A stretch of DNA of 64,000 nt from Diplosphaera chodatii (taxonomy: Eukaryota > Chlorophyta > Trebouxiophyceae > Prasiolales > Stichococcaceae). Shown in pieces: positions 1 to 10,900 of this stretch (positions are counted from its first letter, which is position 1; the number at the start of each line of letters is the position of its first letter). Under the pieces are notes generated by a model. That model was not told the DNA's origin. It saw only the letters and a program-made list of their open reading frames with translations, and searched no databases. The DNA lies in contig JAALGY010000043.1 of NCBI GenBank assembly GCA_032358165.1, positions 1,550,001 through 1,614,000 of the forward strand, read 5' to 3'. The translations under genes and the position numbers were made by a program.

Positions 1-930
1 GCAGGTGGTCTCCGCTCGAGCCGCCCAGGGTGTCGAAAGCCCTGGTGTCAGTCGCCGCCGATGCTGCCACGGGGCTGTGCTGGCTGCCATCAGATGTGGC
101 TGGCGTGCCAGCAAGCGCGGTCTGCAGCGGTTGCTGTGCCACGTGTCCCTGCGCTGCCCCCGCAGGCTCCGCCTTGCGCACATCCTCCTGCCTGGACGTG
201 CTGCCACGGAGTTCGCCCAGTTTCTGCTTCGACTTGCCATGGCGCAACGGCAGGTTCTGCACGGGCTGAAGCGGCTGGACGTCTGCCACATCGTTGCGAT
301 CCCGCCCACCTGCATGGAAGCGCAGAGCTTGCCTTGATCAGAAGACATCAGAAGACTGGCAAGCTTGAGATGCAGCAAAGCCAACAAGCTGCAGCCGCAC
401 GACTGCAGCTTCTGGACGCACTGAGAGACTGCAATTGGGACACCAGCGTCGCGATTCGGTCAATACGGTCATCGCCACGGATGTCCCGCCTCCGCAGCGG
501 GCCATTGCAAATGGGGCATTCCTGCCTGTTTTTCAGCAGTTCTGTCAGGCATGTCCTGCAGAAAGTTGACAGCAGCAAGCGTCCAACGAGCCAGCATGCA
601 GCCTCTCACCAAACGTAGTGCTACGAATCAACGGTGCCTCACAAGACATTCAGTCACGGTGTCGAAACTGCTTACGAACATAGGTAGTGGCAGCAGGCTG
701 GCCGCGCACACGGTGGCTTCAGGATATCAATGCTGCAGCAGAAGCATGGAATGACTTACGGTGCTATGCATATACATTTCCCGCTTGAATGTGGTTTTGT
801 GAACATCATCTCAATGGGTGCCACGGCGGCATAGCAAAGCATGCAGAACATGTGTGCAGCCGCACCACAGGGGGCACTTCAGCTCCTCTGCCAGACCCCG
901 AAGCGCGTGTTCGTGCTGCAACAGCTCCAT
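1..930 (-). CDS. BRCA1/BARD1-type RING protein, N-terminal part (cut by window edge)
   Basis: Four phase-consistent exons on the minus strand: 930-866, 732-676, 555-422 and 309-1 (open at the edge). Together they encode a start MELLQHEHALRGLAEELK, then a C3HC4 RING split over three exons: CPLC, then CARPACCHYLC, STC, and CPIC in the third exon. The segment after the last CPIC (RRRDIRGDDRID then RIATLVSQLQSL) resembles the RRREIR-type stretch that follows the RING in plant BRCA1/BARD1. The fourth exon is Gln/Ala/Ser-rich and probably disordered. Such proteins are nuclear E3 ubiquitin ligases in homologous-recombination repair. The BRCT repeats that would confirm the family would lie outside the window. 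BRCA1 and BARD1 cannot be told apart from this fragment. The start is the first Met and lies 18 residues before the first RING cysteine, the usual spacing. Confidence 0.72.
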
Positions 931-1434
931 AGACTACGACTGCGCACAGGTCCGCAGTGGCGTATGCATTTGACTTATGGTGCACCAGTGCGCCGCCTTG
1001 CGATCAACAGCTTGTGCTCTGCCGAGCCCAGCTGCACCTATTACACGCAAGCGCTGATGCACGTAACACGCAGATATGATCAGAAGATACAGTTGTGAAA
1101 CCTGCACCTGCCAGCGGCTGTAGGTTCGAATTCTCGTGTTGCTCGTGAGATAGACGCTCATAGCGATCGCCAGCAGGTCCCACCGAATTAGCTGAGCTGC
1201 AGCCATCTCGGCGAAGGATTTACATCCTGCACGGCACACCTGGTTTGGCCGCACCATAAGCTTGTTGATCAGTACTGCAGGGGTCGTTTGCCATCCGATC
1301 CCCATTGCTTGACGGCTTGTATCGCAGAATTCTGTTGTCAGATCACTCTCATGATGCTCACAGCTCCGATCCGAAGGCTGCCTGGGCATCATGCGCGCTG
1401 CGCGGATGCTGCACAACGCGATGCAAAGCATCGT
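931..1434. promoter_or_regulatory. Divergent intergenic region between RING gene and coiled-coil gene
   Basis: About 500 bp separates the two proposed start codons (930 minus, 1435 plus), so it should hold both promoters. No clear TATA box was seen. Open frames here lack splice-compatible continuity or family motifs. Upstream in-frame ATGs at 1351 and 1354 could extend the plus-strand gene by 28 or 27 residues. Confidence 0.35.
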
Positions 1435-4400
1435 ATGTCCGCACCCAGCAGGTGCAGGGTATTCGTCGTGCGTGCAGCATCAAGGCAGCCACCGCCAACG
1501 CCATGTGGCTGGCAGCATGCACTGTCTGGCACAGCAGCAGTGCTCGCGTCGCTGGTGCGCGTTGCTTGATAGTTCCGGTGCTCGTGAGGCTGCACGTCAG
1601 CGTAAATGGCTCAGACTTCGACAAATTTCCTTCTCACAGTGTATGTTCCCACACATGCACATGCACATGCACATGCACATGCACATTGCAAACAGCATGC
1701 TGTCCATGCTACAGGTCGTTCTGTCTGATCCAGCATGCGCACAGACCTTGAGCCGTACATCAAATTCAGCGGCATCCCGCGCACAGGCCGAGGTGTGTCC
1801 CTGTGGATGAGTGCTGGAAGCGCGGCGCTGTATGCCACCCTGTTCAAACTCTGACATTGCAACGCTATCGGTGTACATCGGAGCGTATTCATGCGATAGT
1901 AACATCCTGCAGGAGATGCTGGCAGCTATCCGCAGCCGCAGCTCCGCGAAGGGGACCAGCCGTTATGTCATCCCTCGACAAGAAGTGTGTACCACATGCA
2001 CCATTAGCGAGCAATGCCAATCACACACCTCGCACGGAAAGCAGTGCCCAGATGCTGCTGATTGTCGGAACGTGTAGCCTGCGAACATGTAGCCTGCAAA
2101 TATGTCTGGTCAAGCCATGGCAGACCGCCGTGGCAAGCTTCCTGAGCACGCTGTGTGCGGCACAGCAGACACAGGCGCCAGACACCACATCGGGCAGCGC
2201 AGCAGGCAGGCGCGGCGGAGTGGAGGCGGTGTCAGTGCTCAAACAGCAGCTGGAGGCGTCCAGAGCCGAGCTGGCGCAAGCCCGCCAGCAGGCCGAGGTA
2301 CGACCCAGCTTGCATGCTCTGCACATGCAAGCGCAACATGGCTGCTGCAGCCCATCGGCTGTTTGGCTGTACCAAAGTGAGCGGCACAACGACACAGCAC
2401 GCTGCTGTGGATAGTGCGTTCTACTGTGTATGGTGTTCCGCAGTGCAGGGCCATATGTATCTTCTGGTCAGTCCAAAGTGTCACTTGCTGCATCCAGATG
2501 GCTGCTCAAAAGGCGGAGGGGCTATCCCGCGAAGACAGCCGCAAGGCGCAGATTGCTGAGGCACGGCGTGCAGAGGCCCGCCTTGCAGAGGCGCGCAAGG
2601 TGAACCTGTTCGCCATCAAAGTGCAACCACTTTGGTGTTCACTGCAACGTGCAACCTGCCTGTCCTACATGCATCATATCACGATCTCAGGGTGAAGCTT
2701 CAGCCTTCTTGCGGATCGGGACATGGATGCGCATTGCCCTATAAAGTTTGCCTGCGATGCCTTCAGCACATTGGGCAGAATTCACGCATTCTGATCGAAC
2801 AGGCAGAGCAGCAGAAACAGGCAGAGCAGCAGAAGGCGCAGCGGGAGCTGGCTGCACAGCAGCAGCTGGCCGCACAGCAGGCAGCCACACAGGCTGCGCA
2901 GAAGCTGCAGGCAGATTCGGCAGCGCCAGCAGCTTCCCCAATAGAGGATCTGAAGGCGGCACTGCAGCAGCCACCATCACCACAGCAGCCGCAGCAGCAG
3001 CCGTCCGCGGCGCCAGCAGCAAAGCCTCCTGTCGGCAAGGCAGCAGAGGAGGGCGGCAGCTTCAACTTCCTGCAACCTTTGGTGACTTGTGTGGTGTTTG
3101 ATGCCATACATTGCGTCGTTAGTGATGCTAGAGGTTCACCTTTGGTCGGCATGTGACGGGTCAATCAGGGTGGATTGCAATATGCAGAATGCAGCGGGCG
3201 TCTTGGTGGCGGGGTCCCTTGCTGGGGCTCTGTACCTGAAGAACCGGGAGGTGGACGACGTTGAGGAGGGGATGCGGTGAGTCATATTCCCAAACCAGAG
3301 CTTCTTGTGTCACACGCCGGCACATCAAATCCCTACGCCTGCCAAACGCCATGTCACCAAGCGCCACTGTGACCACCGTCGCTGCCCTGTGTCATCTTGG
3401 TGCCGTGCCCGCCCGACAGGCAGGAGCTGTCGGCGGAGGCGGCGCTGGTGGCGCAGCTGAGGGAGCGGCTGGAGGAGACGCGGCAGGCAGTGAGGGGGGA
3501 GCGCGACCTGGCCGACCGGCTGCGCGCCGAGGCCAAGTCCTCCTCCGACGGCCTGTCCCGCAAGGTGAGCACGCAGTGCCGGCGGCCTTGCATCTGACAA
3601 GACCCAGGGTCTGGGAACACCAGCCGTCTCATACCTGTCGCACTTGAGACGTTTGTGCTTTGACATGAGCATCAGCAGCACTGCTGTCCCATGCTTTGCT
3701 GGCGCATCCAGCTGGGGCATCTGCGTCATGGTGGCACGGCATCAGAGGCACCGCTGCTGCCCTGCAGCTGGAGCTGGAGCAGCGGGCCAAGGAGGCTGCC
3801 GAGCGGGAGGGCCAGTCCCTGATGCGCAGCCTGCAGGCGGAGCGCGCCCGCACGGACGCGGTCCGCGCCGAGGCGGCCGCGTCAGCGGAGGCCCTCGAGG
3901 CGGAGCGCGCCGCCAAGTGGGCCGCCGACGAGGAGGCGCGGCAGCTGCAGCGGGACCTGGAGGCGGCGAGGGAGTCCTTGCGGCGGGAACGGTGCGCTGG
4001 GCGCATTTCGTCGGCAGCCAGCCTTGATGCCAGCACGGTTGCGACTTCATCAAGGCCAGGGCCAGGACGCACGTCCGCCAGGACTGAGCTTGCTAGCGAG
4101 CACAGGCAGGAAGTGACAGCGTCAGCAACAGAAGGCTTCAGCATGCAGGCGGCGCGGAGTCCCACGCTTGCCGCCGTTGTCACTCTGCCACCGAGTGGGC
4201 TGCACCGTGCAGGGAGCTGCTGGCGACGGTGGGCGAGCGCGCGGCTGCGGACGCCTCGGCGCTGCGGGCGGCGGAGCGGGAGCGCGGCGCTGCGGCCGTG
4301 CAGGGCGCCGCCCTGGAGTCGGAGCTGGCGGCGGCGTCCGAGCGGGCGGGGCGCGCCGAGACGGTGGTGGCCGCCCTGCAGGAGCAGCTGGACCAGGCGC

Positions 4401-6979
4401 ACAGCATCACCTCCCAGCAGGCCTCGCAGCTGAAGCAGGTGCGCGCGGCGCGGCAGCCCGCTGTTGTGGGTGCAGACGCCCTAACGTGAGGGCGCCGCTT
4501 CATATGCTGCTTCGACCATGCACATTCGAGCGCCTGTCAACAAGCTCCACCCCTGAACCCCGTGGGCCACAGGCATTGGAAGGCAAGTAGGAGGGCTTTG
4601 CGGCACTTTGTGGTCTGTCTGACAGGTGTTTGTGGTTTGGCACATACCACCATGCGCCAATGCTGGTCTACAGGTTGGCAAGGAGACGATGGACATGCGG
4701 TCCGCGCTGCAGCAGCTGCGCACCCAGGCGGGTGACATGGCGGTCCGGGCGCAGGCGGCTGCCGACGACGCAGCAGCCCAGCGGGCCGAGGCCGACGCGG
4801 CTGCGCAGAAAGCCGCCGAGGAGCTGGCAGCCGAGCGGGGGTCGCTGGCTGCGCTCCAGGTCAGGACGCGTCCACACTGCAGTTGACGTCACGGCCGCGT
4901 GTGTGCGCATGTGACTTGCAATCGTTGATCCAGATGAGTGTGGAAAGTCTGGTGGGCTGACGGACCTCATGCCCTCGTCAGTGCACACACTGTTTTGCCC
5001 ACCAACCCTGCCACGTCGCCGCTTTGCCACCGACACAATTGTGTCAAACAGTCCAAGTGGGCCGCTGGTGAGCACAAAATGGGGTACACCTGGCAAGAGG
5101 GGCCCAGCACCACAGCGCCCCGAGGGACAACTACTGAGGTGCTGCTGCCTCGGTGCAGAGCGAGTTGTCTGGCGTGAAGTCGCAGCTGGCGGACAGCTCG
5201 CGGGAAGTGCAGCGCCTGGACAGCGAGCTCAGCGCGGCGCGCGCCGACGTCACCAACCTCAAGTCCCGCGTCAGCGACCTCATTGCGCAGGTGCCGGCTG
5301 TGCTTCAGGCAAACCCGACGTCGCATTGTCAAAGGTTCATGCAGCTGCAATCCAACCAGGTTCTGATCTGGGTGTCTGGCATGCAGTGATGGCGGAGCTA
5401 GCATCTCCCACACCTGCGTCAGGTGCCTCCACAGTCCTCCACAGCCTGGCCGACTGCTGCAGGTCGGGGATGCGGAGCGGAAGCTGGAAGCGGAGCGCGA
5501 GGGGGGCGAGAAGGCGCGGCAGGAGGCGGCGGCGCTGCGGCAGGACCTGGGCGGCGTGCGCGACAGCCTGGCGGCGGCGCAGCAGCAGCTGGCCGCCGAG
5601 CGCGATGAGGGTGAGCTGTGCCTTGTGGTTTGCAGGCTGCATCTGCCGCAGGTTGCAAGGCGAAGTACGCAGATGCTGTGCTGGGACTGTTCGGCGGATG
5701 TCACAGCAGAATGTCACGGCTGTGGTGACGCTCTGCAGGCTCTCAGCTGCGGGAGCAGGTGGCGGCGCTGCAGGAGGAGTATGGCCGCGCCACGGACGCC
5801 CTGGAGCACAATCAGAGCACCACCGAGGAGGTCAGTGCACATGTGCATGCGTAGGCCCCACCTCAGCACGCGCCCGCCACTGTTGGGGCGGCCTGGGGCT
5901 CTCGTTCACGTGTTCAGGGTCCGTGCGAGCGCTCTCTGAATGTGTCGGCTGAGGCCTGCCGTTGTTGGTGCGGTGCAGCTGCGGCGGGAGGCGGAGGCCC
6001 TGGGGCGGCGGGCGGCGCAGCTGCAGGGCAGCAACGAGGGGCTGCTGGCCAAGCTGGACGTGCAGCGGGAGGAGCTGTCGGCCCGGCTGCGCGCCGCCGA
6101 GTCTGAGTCCATGCAGGTCGGCGCACGAGCACGGAACAGGGCGCACGTGTTGCACATGCCTCGTCACACCATCGCGCCTGAGCACGGTCATGGTGCATCG
6201 GTGATGGGCGTGTCATGCCCCGAGGTCACACTGCTCGTCGGCAGCACGTGCTGGGCAGAAATGATCCTGTGCTCTGGAGAGGGGCGTGCCCACCTGAATT
6301 GCGAGTCCGCTGCAGGCCCGAGAGAGCCTGCGGGAGGAGAAGGAGGGGCGGGAGGCGGCGGCGGCGGCGGTGGCCAAGCTGCAGCACGTGGTGGACATGG
6401 TCCGGTCCGAGATGCAGGAGGCGCAGGACGCATACACCAAGTGCGCAGCCCAGTGCCTGCCCATGCGCTGCCAGCCAAGCACACAGGGCAGTGGGTGGGC
6501 ATTGCGCAGGGTCAAGTGCAGGGCGGCAACGGCCCGACCGGCGCTCGCTGAAGCCGAGGGTTTCGAGTGCCCCGGCGCCGAGCGGCCCTGCTGCCCCCCT
6601 GCAGGGCGGCGGCGGAGCTGGAGGCGGAGCGAGGGGCGCGGGGCGCGGCGGAGGGCCTGGTGGCCAGCCTGCGGTCGCAGTTGGTTGGGGTGCAGGAGGC
6701 GGAGTCTGCGGCCCGAGCGGCGGCGCAGCGTACCTTGGCGCTCCTGGAGGCAGAGGTAGCTGCGTTGAAGGTGCAACCGGGCAGTCCCCGTCCCGGGCCT
6801 TCCCTCAGGGGCCAGACTCGCAAACTGAGTCGCTTTGGGAGCATCTACCGACACCGTGCTGCATTGCAACCTTGAGCACAGTGCTGTGGTGGTGTTGCAC
6901 TGGCCTGGACTGCCCTTGAGATAGTGACATCACTGGTGTCGACATGAATGCGGTGTTGTGGCTGCAGGACGGTTGGTGA
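1435..6979 (+). CDS. Long coiled-coil protein with transit-peptide-like N-terminus (MFP1-like architecture)
   Basis: Eighteen exons with matching phases: 1435-1554, 1715-1792, 1913-1984, 2124-2297, 2498-2599, 2779-3081, 3188-3276, 3420-3564, 3768-3991, 4213-4438, 4674-4859, 5159-5290, 5463-5610, 5739-5830, 5979-6116, 6316-6440, 6605-6770 and 6968-6979 (last codons D-G-W-stop). The protein is roughly 850 residues. The N-terminus carries RVFVVRAASRQ, resembling a chloroplast transit cleavage region. A hydrophobic stretch ending SDPACAQ follows and looks like a thylakoid-transfer or anchor signal. A Q/A-rich region comes next, then a second hydrophobic segment (AAGVLVAGSLAGALYL, exon 7). The rest is almost pure heptad coiled coil rich in E, A, R, L and Q. 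This layout recalls MAR-binding filament-like proteins of plant thylakoids, but coiled coils are poor evidence of homology. The first three exons are the least certain. Confidence 0.6.
1653..1686 (+). repeat. ACATGC hexanucleotide microsatellite
   Basis: Roughly five to six tandem copies of the hexamer ACATGC, in the first proposed intron (1555-1714) of the coiled-coil gene. Simple sequence repeat with no evident function. Confidence 0.9.
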
Positions 6980-7996
6980 GCTGCCTGACACAACATGGCC
7001 AGAGGGGGAATGGTGGCGCAGCAGATCTGGTGGCTGAGAAGGCTGAAGCTTGACGCTGCCTACGCCCATCAGACGTGAAAGTTCAGAGTTGCATGATTGG
7101 AATTGCCACAGTGTTGTCAGAGTAGTGCATGACTTGCGCATCAGTTCGTGACCTGACGGCAACTGCGATTCTGTGTATCGCGTCTTTCTGACAACGGCCT
7201 CAGTTCACACGTTGACCTAAGGAAAGTGCTGCAGTAATGTACAGAATTTGGAGGTACAGGCTTGAACCCCTAAAACCAGCCATAGCACACTCGACACCAA
7301 GCAATACCGCGCTTGCTGCCCACCAACACAACATACAATCCACAGATAAAGCAGAGCGCCCCTGACCCAGATGCTGCAAACCACCAAAGTCGCCAACCTA
7401 CACGGCCAGTCCTAGCTTGCAGGGTGCCCATCCTGCGTCCGCAGATCTGCAAGGAATGCCATCGTCGCTGATGTGTTGGGCGCGGCTCCTGCAATCAGGC
7501 AGGCCATGCATAAGAGCAAAGGCAGCATGATTCAACACTTGCCAGGGCACCTGCCTTGTGCATTTGTTCATAACGCCACAGCCTGCCCATTCATTGTTCA
7601 CGAGATGACACAAGGCGGGCTGGCAGCCATGTACATGCCAGCTTGTCGCCCTGCCGATTGCGCCTGGTCAAATTTGCCCGACCACCGTACCGACCTCCGT
7701 ACCTGGCGCATTTGCCTGCACTGATGCTGCGCCAAAGGGCGAGCTGCTGGCGCCACTGCCAGCCTGCCCGCTTGGTGCAGGGTGGGACGCCGGTTGACTG
7801 GGATGCGGCTTGTTGTACGCCTGGGTTGGTACAGAGCTGCGACCTACGGCCATAGACACGTCCGTGTATGAGCATTCCAGTGTGCTGCAGAGCACGCCTA
7901 GGGCCCAACGGCAAAGCACTCGCCGCTGATTACTCTGCTCGAGTTCGGCTGATGGTGTGTAAAGAACAGGGACAACGGCACGAAGATGCGTCGATG
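6980..7996. other. Convergent 3' intergenic region, no gene recognised
   Basis: Lies between the stop of the coiled-coil gene (plus) and the stop of the PhoD-like gene (minus). Base composition is lower in GC than the exons. The open frames are short, overlap in several phases and lack splice sites joining them. Probably the two 3' UTRs plus spacer. Confidence 0.5.
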
Positions 7997-10900
7997 TCAA
8001 CGAGAGTCCTCGAGCGCACCGGCAAAGGAGGACGGCGGCGACTGGGGTGTGCCCTGCTGCCCAGCGGTGATGCGGCAGCCGGGCGCCGCCACAGGGGGCC
8101 CCCCGCCGTAGCCGCCGCTGATCGGCTGCACGCTGCTGCCACCGCCTGTGCATTCAAGCCGAGCTCGGCGTGGTTTGCGGCAGCCATTCAGGGGACTTGA
8201 GCCAGGCTGGTTGAAATTGATTCAGGAGGCTGCTGAAGCCAGCATGCAAGCACTTGTTTGCAGTCCTGCCTCTCTACTGCTGCCAATGTACAGATGCTGA
8301 CCTCCTTGTGCCCTGCTAACTGGACTGGGCGGCGGTCTGGACTGCGCACTCCCCGCGGTGCCAGCCAGGTAGTTGGAATACGCTTGCCTGTATTCCTCAG
8401 ATACCCCCTGCAAGCCGGGATATACTATTTGTGGACATAGCTACAGCCCATCTTGATGAATTGACACCGTCTTATGGCAGAACATCAATGACGCAGATCC
8501 TGACACCAGGCAGGCAGCACGATGTGCTCGCGGGCATTGACTGGCTGCCACAGCCCTCACCTGCGGCCTGGCGAACGAAAAGTCGCCGCTTGCTGAGCTG
8601 TGCTGAGCGCTGGCCTCCCGGCTCAGCTTCGGAAACGAGAAGCTGTCGTCGGTTGATGCGCTGTCCTGCTGGTGCAGGTGCGCTGGCTGCGGCGGCGGCT
8701 GCTGCTGCTGTGGCGCCTGCCGTTGCTGCAGGTTGCCATAGGTCGGCTGCCAGACGGGCGCCGCATACTGCTCAGCGCTGCTGCCCTGCCGCCTGTTTGG
8801 TGCCTCCTGCGCACCAAAGACACCTGCGACACAGCCGACAGCCCCAGGAGCAAAGGGGTCATCGCCATGCGCCTGGTCCAGGGGATGCTGCCCCGCGCTT
8901 GGCTGTTGAGCGGCAGCAGATGTGTCAGCGGCTGCCACACCAAAGGGGTCGCTCGCCACCGAAATACGACCTGGCCTGCTCTGGCTGCCACCTGCAGGCG
9001 AGTATGCGCTAGTGACAGGCGTGCAAGGGTCAAGCTTGCACTCACAGCTCAGTATGATATGCAAGCAACACCGGCTGAAAAGCTATCCACTGGACTGCAT
9101 GTGATCATCCTGACAAGGAGCTCACCTCCATTGGCTGCTGGAACGACGCCAGCCAGTGGCGCGATAGAAGACAGCGGGCGCCGCATCGGCTGCTGCTGCT
9201 GCTGCTGTGGCGGCGGTGGCTGAACAGGAGCAGCTGTGGACGGCGCCTGCTGCTGCGGGGATGTGCTGGAGCTGCCAACCTCCGCGTATGTGAAGGGCAC
9301 CGGCTGCATGCCGAACTGCTGCGCAGGCGCTGGGTGAGGTGGCGCCGGCCGCTGCTGCTGCTGCGGTCGTTGTGGACTGCCAGTCTGCACACGACATTGC
9401 ACACAGGGCGTCAACACGCTAGCACCAGCACGGTTGAACACAGTCCACACGCTGCGTGACGGACGAACGCACACACAAACTGCTCATCAACAGGCAGGAG
9501 ATCACCATCGGCTGGTGGGGCGCGGCTGCGGGCTGGGACCAGGCGGTCGGCAGGCCGCTGGGCGGCAGCGGCGGCTGGTGCTGCTGGGGTGCGGCGCCGC
9601 CTGCGGGCGCCGCAGCGCGGGCGGGTGGCTGCTGGGCCGCCGCCGCCGCCGCCCCAGCGCCGCCGCCGCCGCCGGCTGCAGCACCTGCTGGCTGCCCTGT
9701 GTGCTGGCCCTGCACAACACCGGCAAATGCCTGAATGCAGCGACGTGATGTGGAACGACACGTGACTGTGAACCATCTCATGCATTGCATATCCTGATGT
9801 CACTTCTTCGCCTGCACGTTTGCTTGTCAGCTGCGCACCGAGGGAAAACCTGCTGCAGCTGCAGCGCTGGCAGAGCCCGAGGACGAGGGTGCGCGGGTCA
9901 GCTCGCCGCCGAGTGGCGGCACCACATAGTCGTAGCACTCCATCTCAGATGCCTGACCCGGCGCCGGCTCCAGGTGGAAGGTGAATGTCAGGCACCCCGG
10001 TGTAGGCGGAAGCACGATCACCTGGGGAACAAGCAAACCCAGTGCAGAGGCTCAGCCTCAAAAATGCATGCCAGTGCATAAACGTATGTTTTTGAAACAT
10101 GGCCCACTGTGCTGCATTGTGGCAACAGTTCAAACATTTGATCAGAGCCAAGAGGGTCCAGACGAGCAGGTCACCTTGTCTTCTTCATCAGTCACCGTCT
10201 CGCCACGTGCCTCACGGTAGGTTTTCTTGAGCAATGATGAAGTCCTGTGGTGTCGAGCATTGCAGAACGGACTGGAAATGCTACCAGTGGCCTCACTGCA
10301 CTTACAAGCAAGAAAGCGCAGCTTGAGGGTGTTGGAATGTTCGCAATGCGGCTGCGAGTGGTCACCTGCCCAGCATTGCGGTGGCCTTGCCGGTGATGCC
10401 CTCTGGTTGCGGTGAGCCCCCGGGCGGCCGCCGCTGCCCCGGCCGCACCTGCAACCCCATGGAAGCGCATCAGCGAGGGTATTGCGGACACGCGGGAGTG
10501 CCCTCAACGGCCGTGCTGCTGTGTTGCAGTGGTAGCCGGGCTGCAGCATCTGACCCCGTGTGTGCTGTGGTCCGAGGCAGGTTGCCACCGCACGGAGCGG
10601 CTGCGCACCTCATACTGGGGTGCGTAGTTGCCCGGAGGCAGTTCGATGGCTTCGATCCAGCCGCGCCGTGGCAGGAGCTTGGCCAGGCCCGGGTGCGCAT
10701 AGCCAAACAGCCGCACCATCTTTTCCTGTGACGCGGTCGGTCAGCATGTCCTCAGCATCCCCAGTCACGATGTGGGCTCAGCCTATTCGTAGCTTCCTGT
10801 CGGCTATGCAGCAGGCCCAGCTGCAATTGCTGAGGAGTCAAGCACCCAGCCGCGCCTTGGTCAGGTTGTTGACGCCCTGCGATGCGACCGACACCAGCTG

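Noticed and set aside
1597..1905. Cys-Met repeat peptide frame
   Set aside because: Simply a translation of the ACATGC microsatellite.
6320..6380. GGC/GCG-rich run resembling a trinucleotide repeat
   Set aside because: It is coding sequence for an alanine run in the coiled-coil protein, not an independent repeat.
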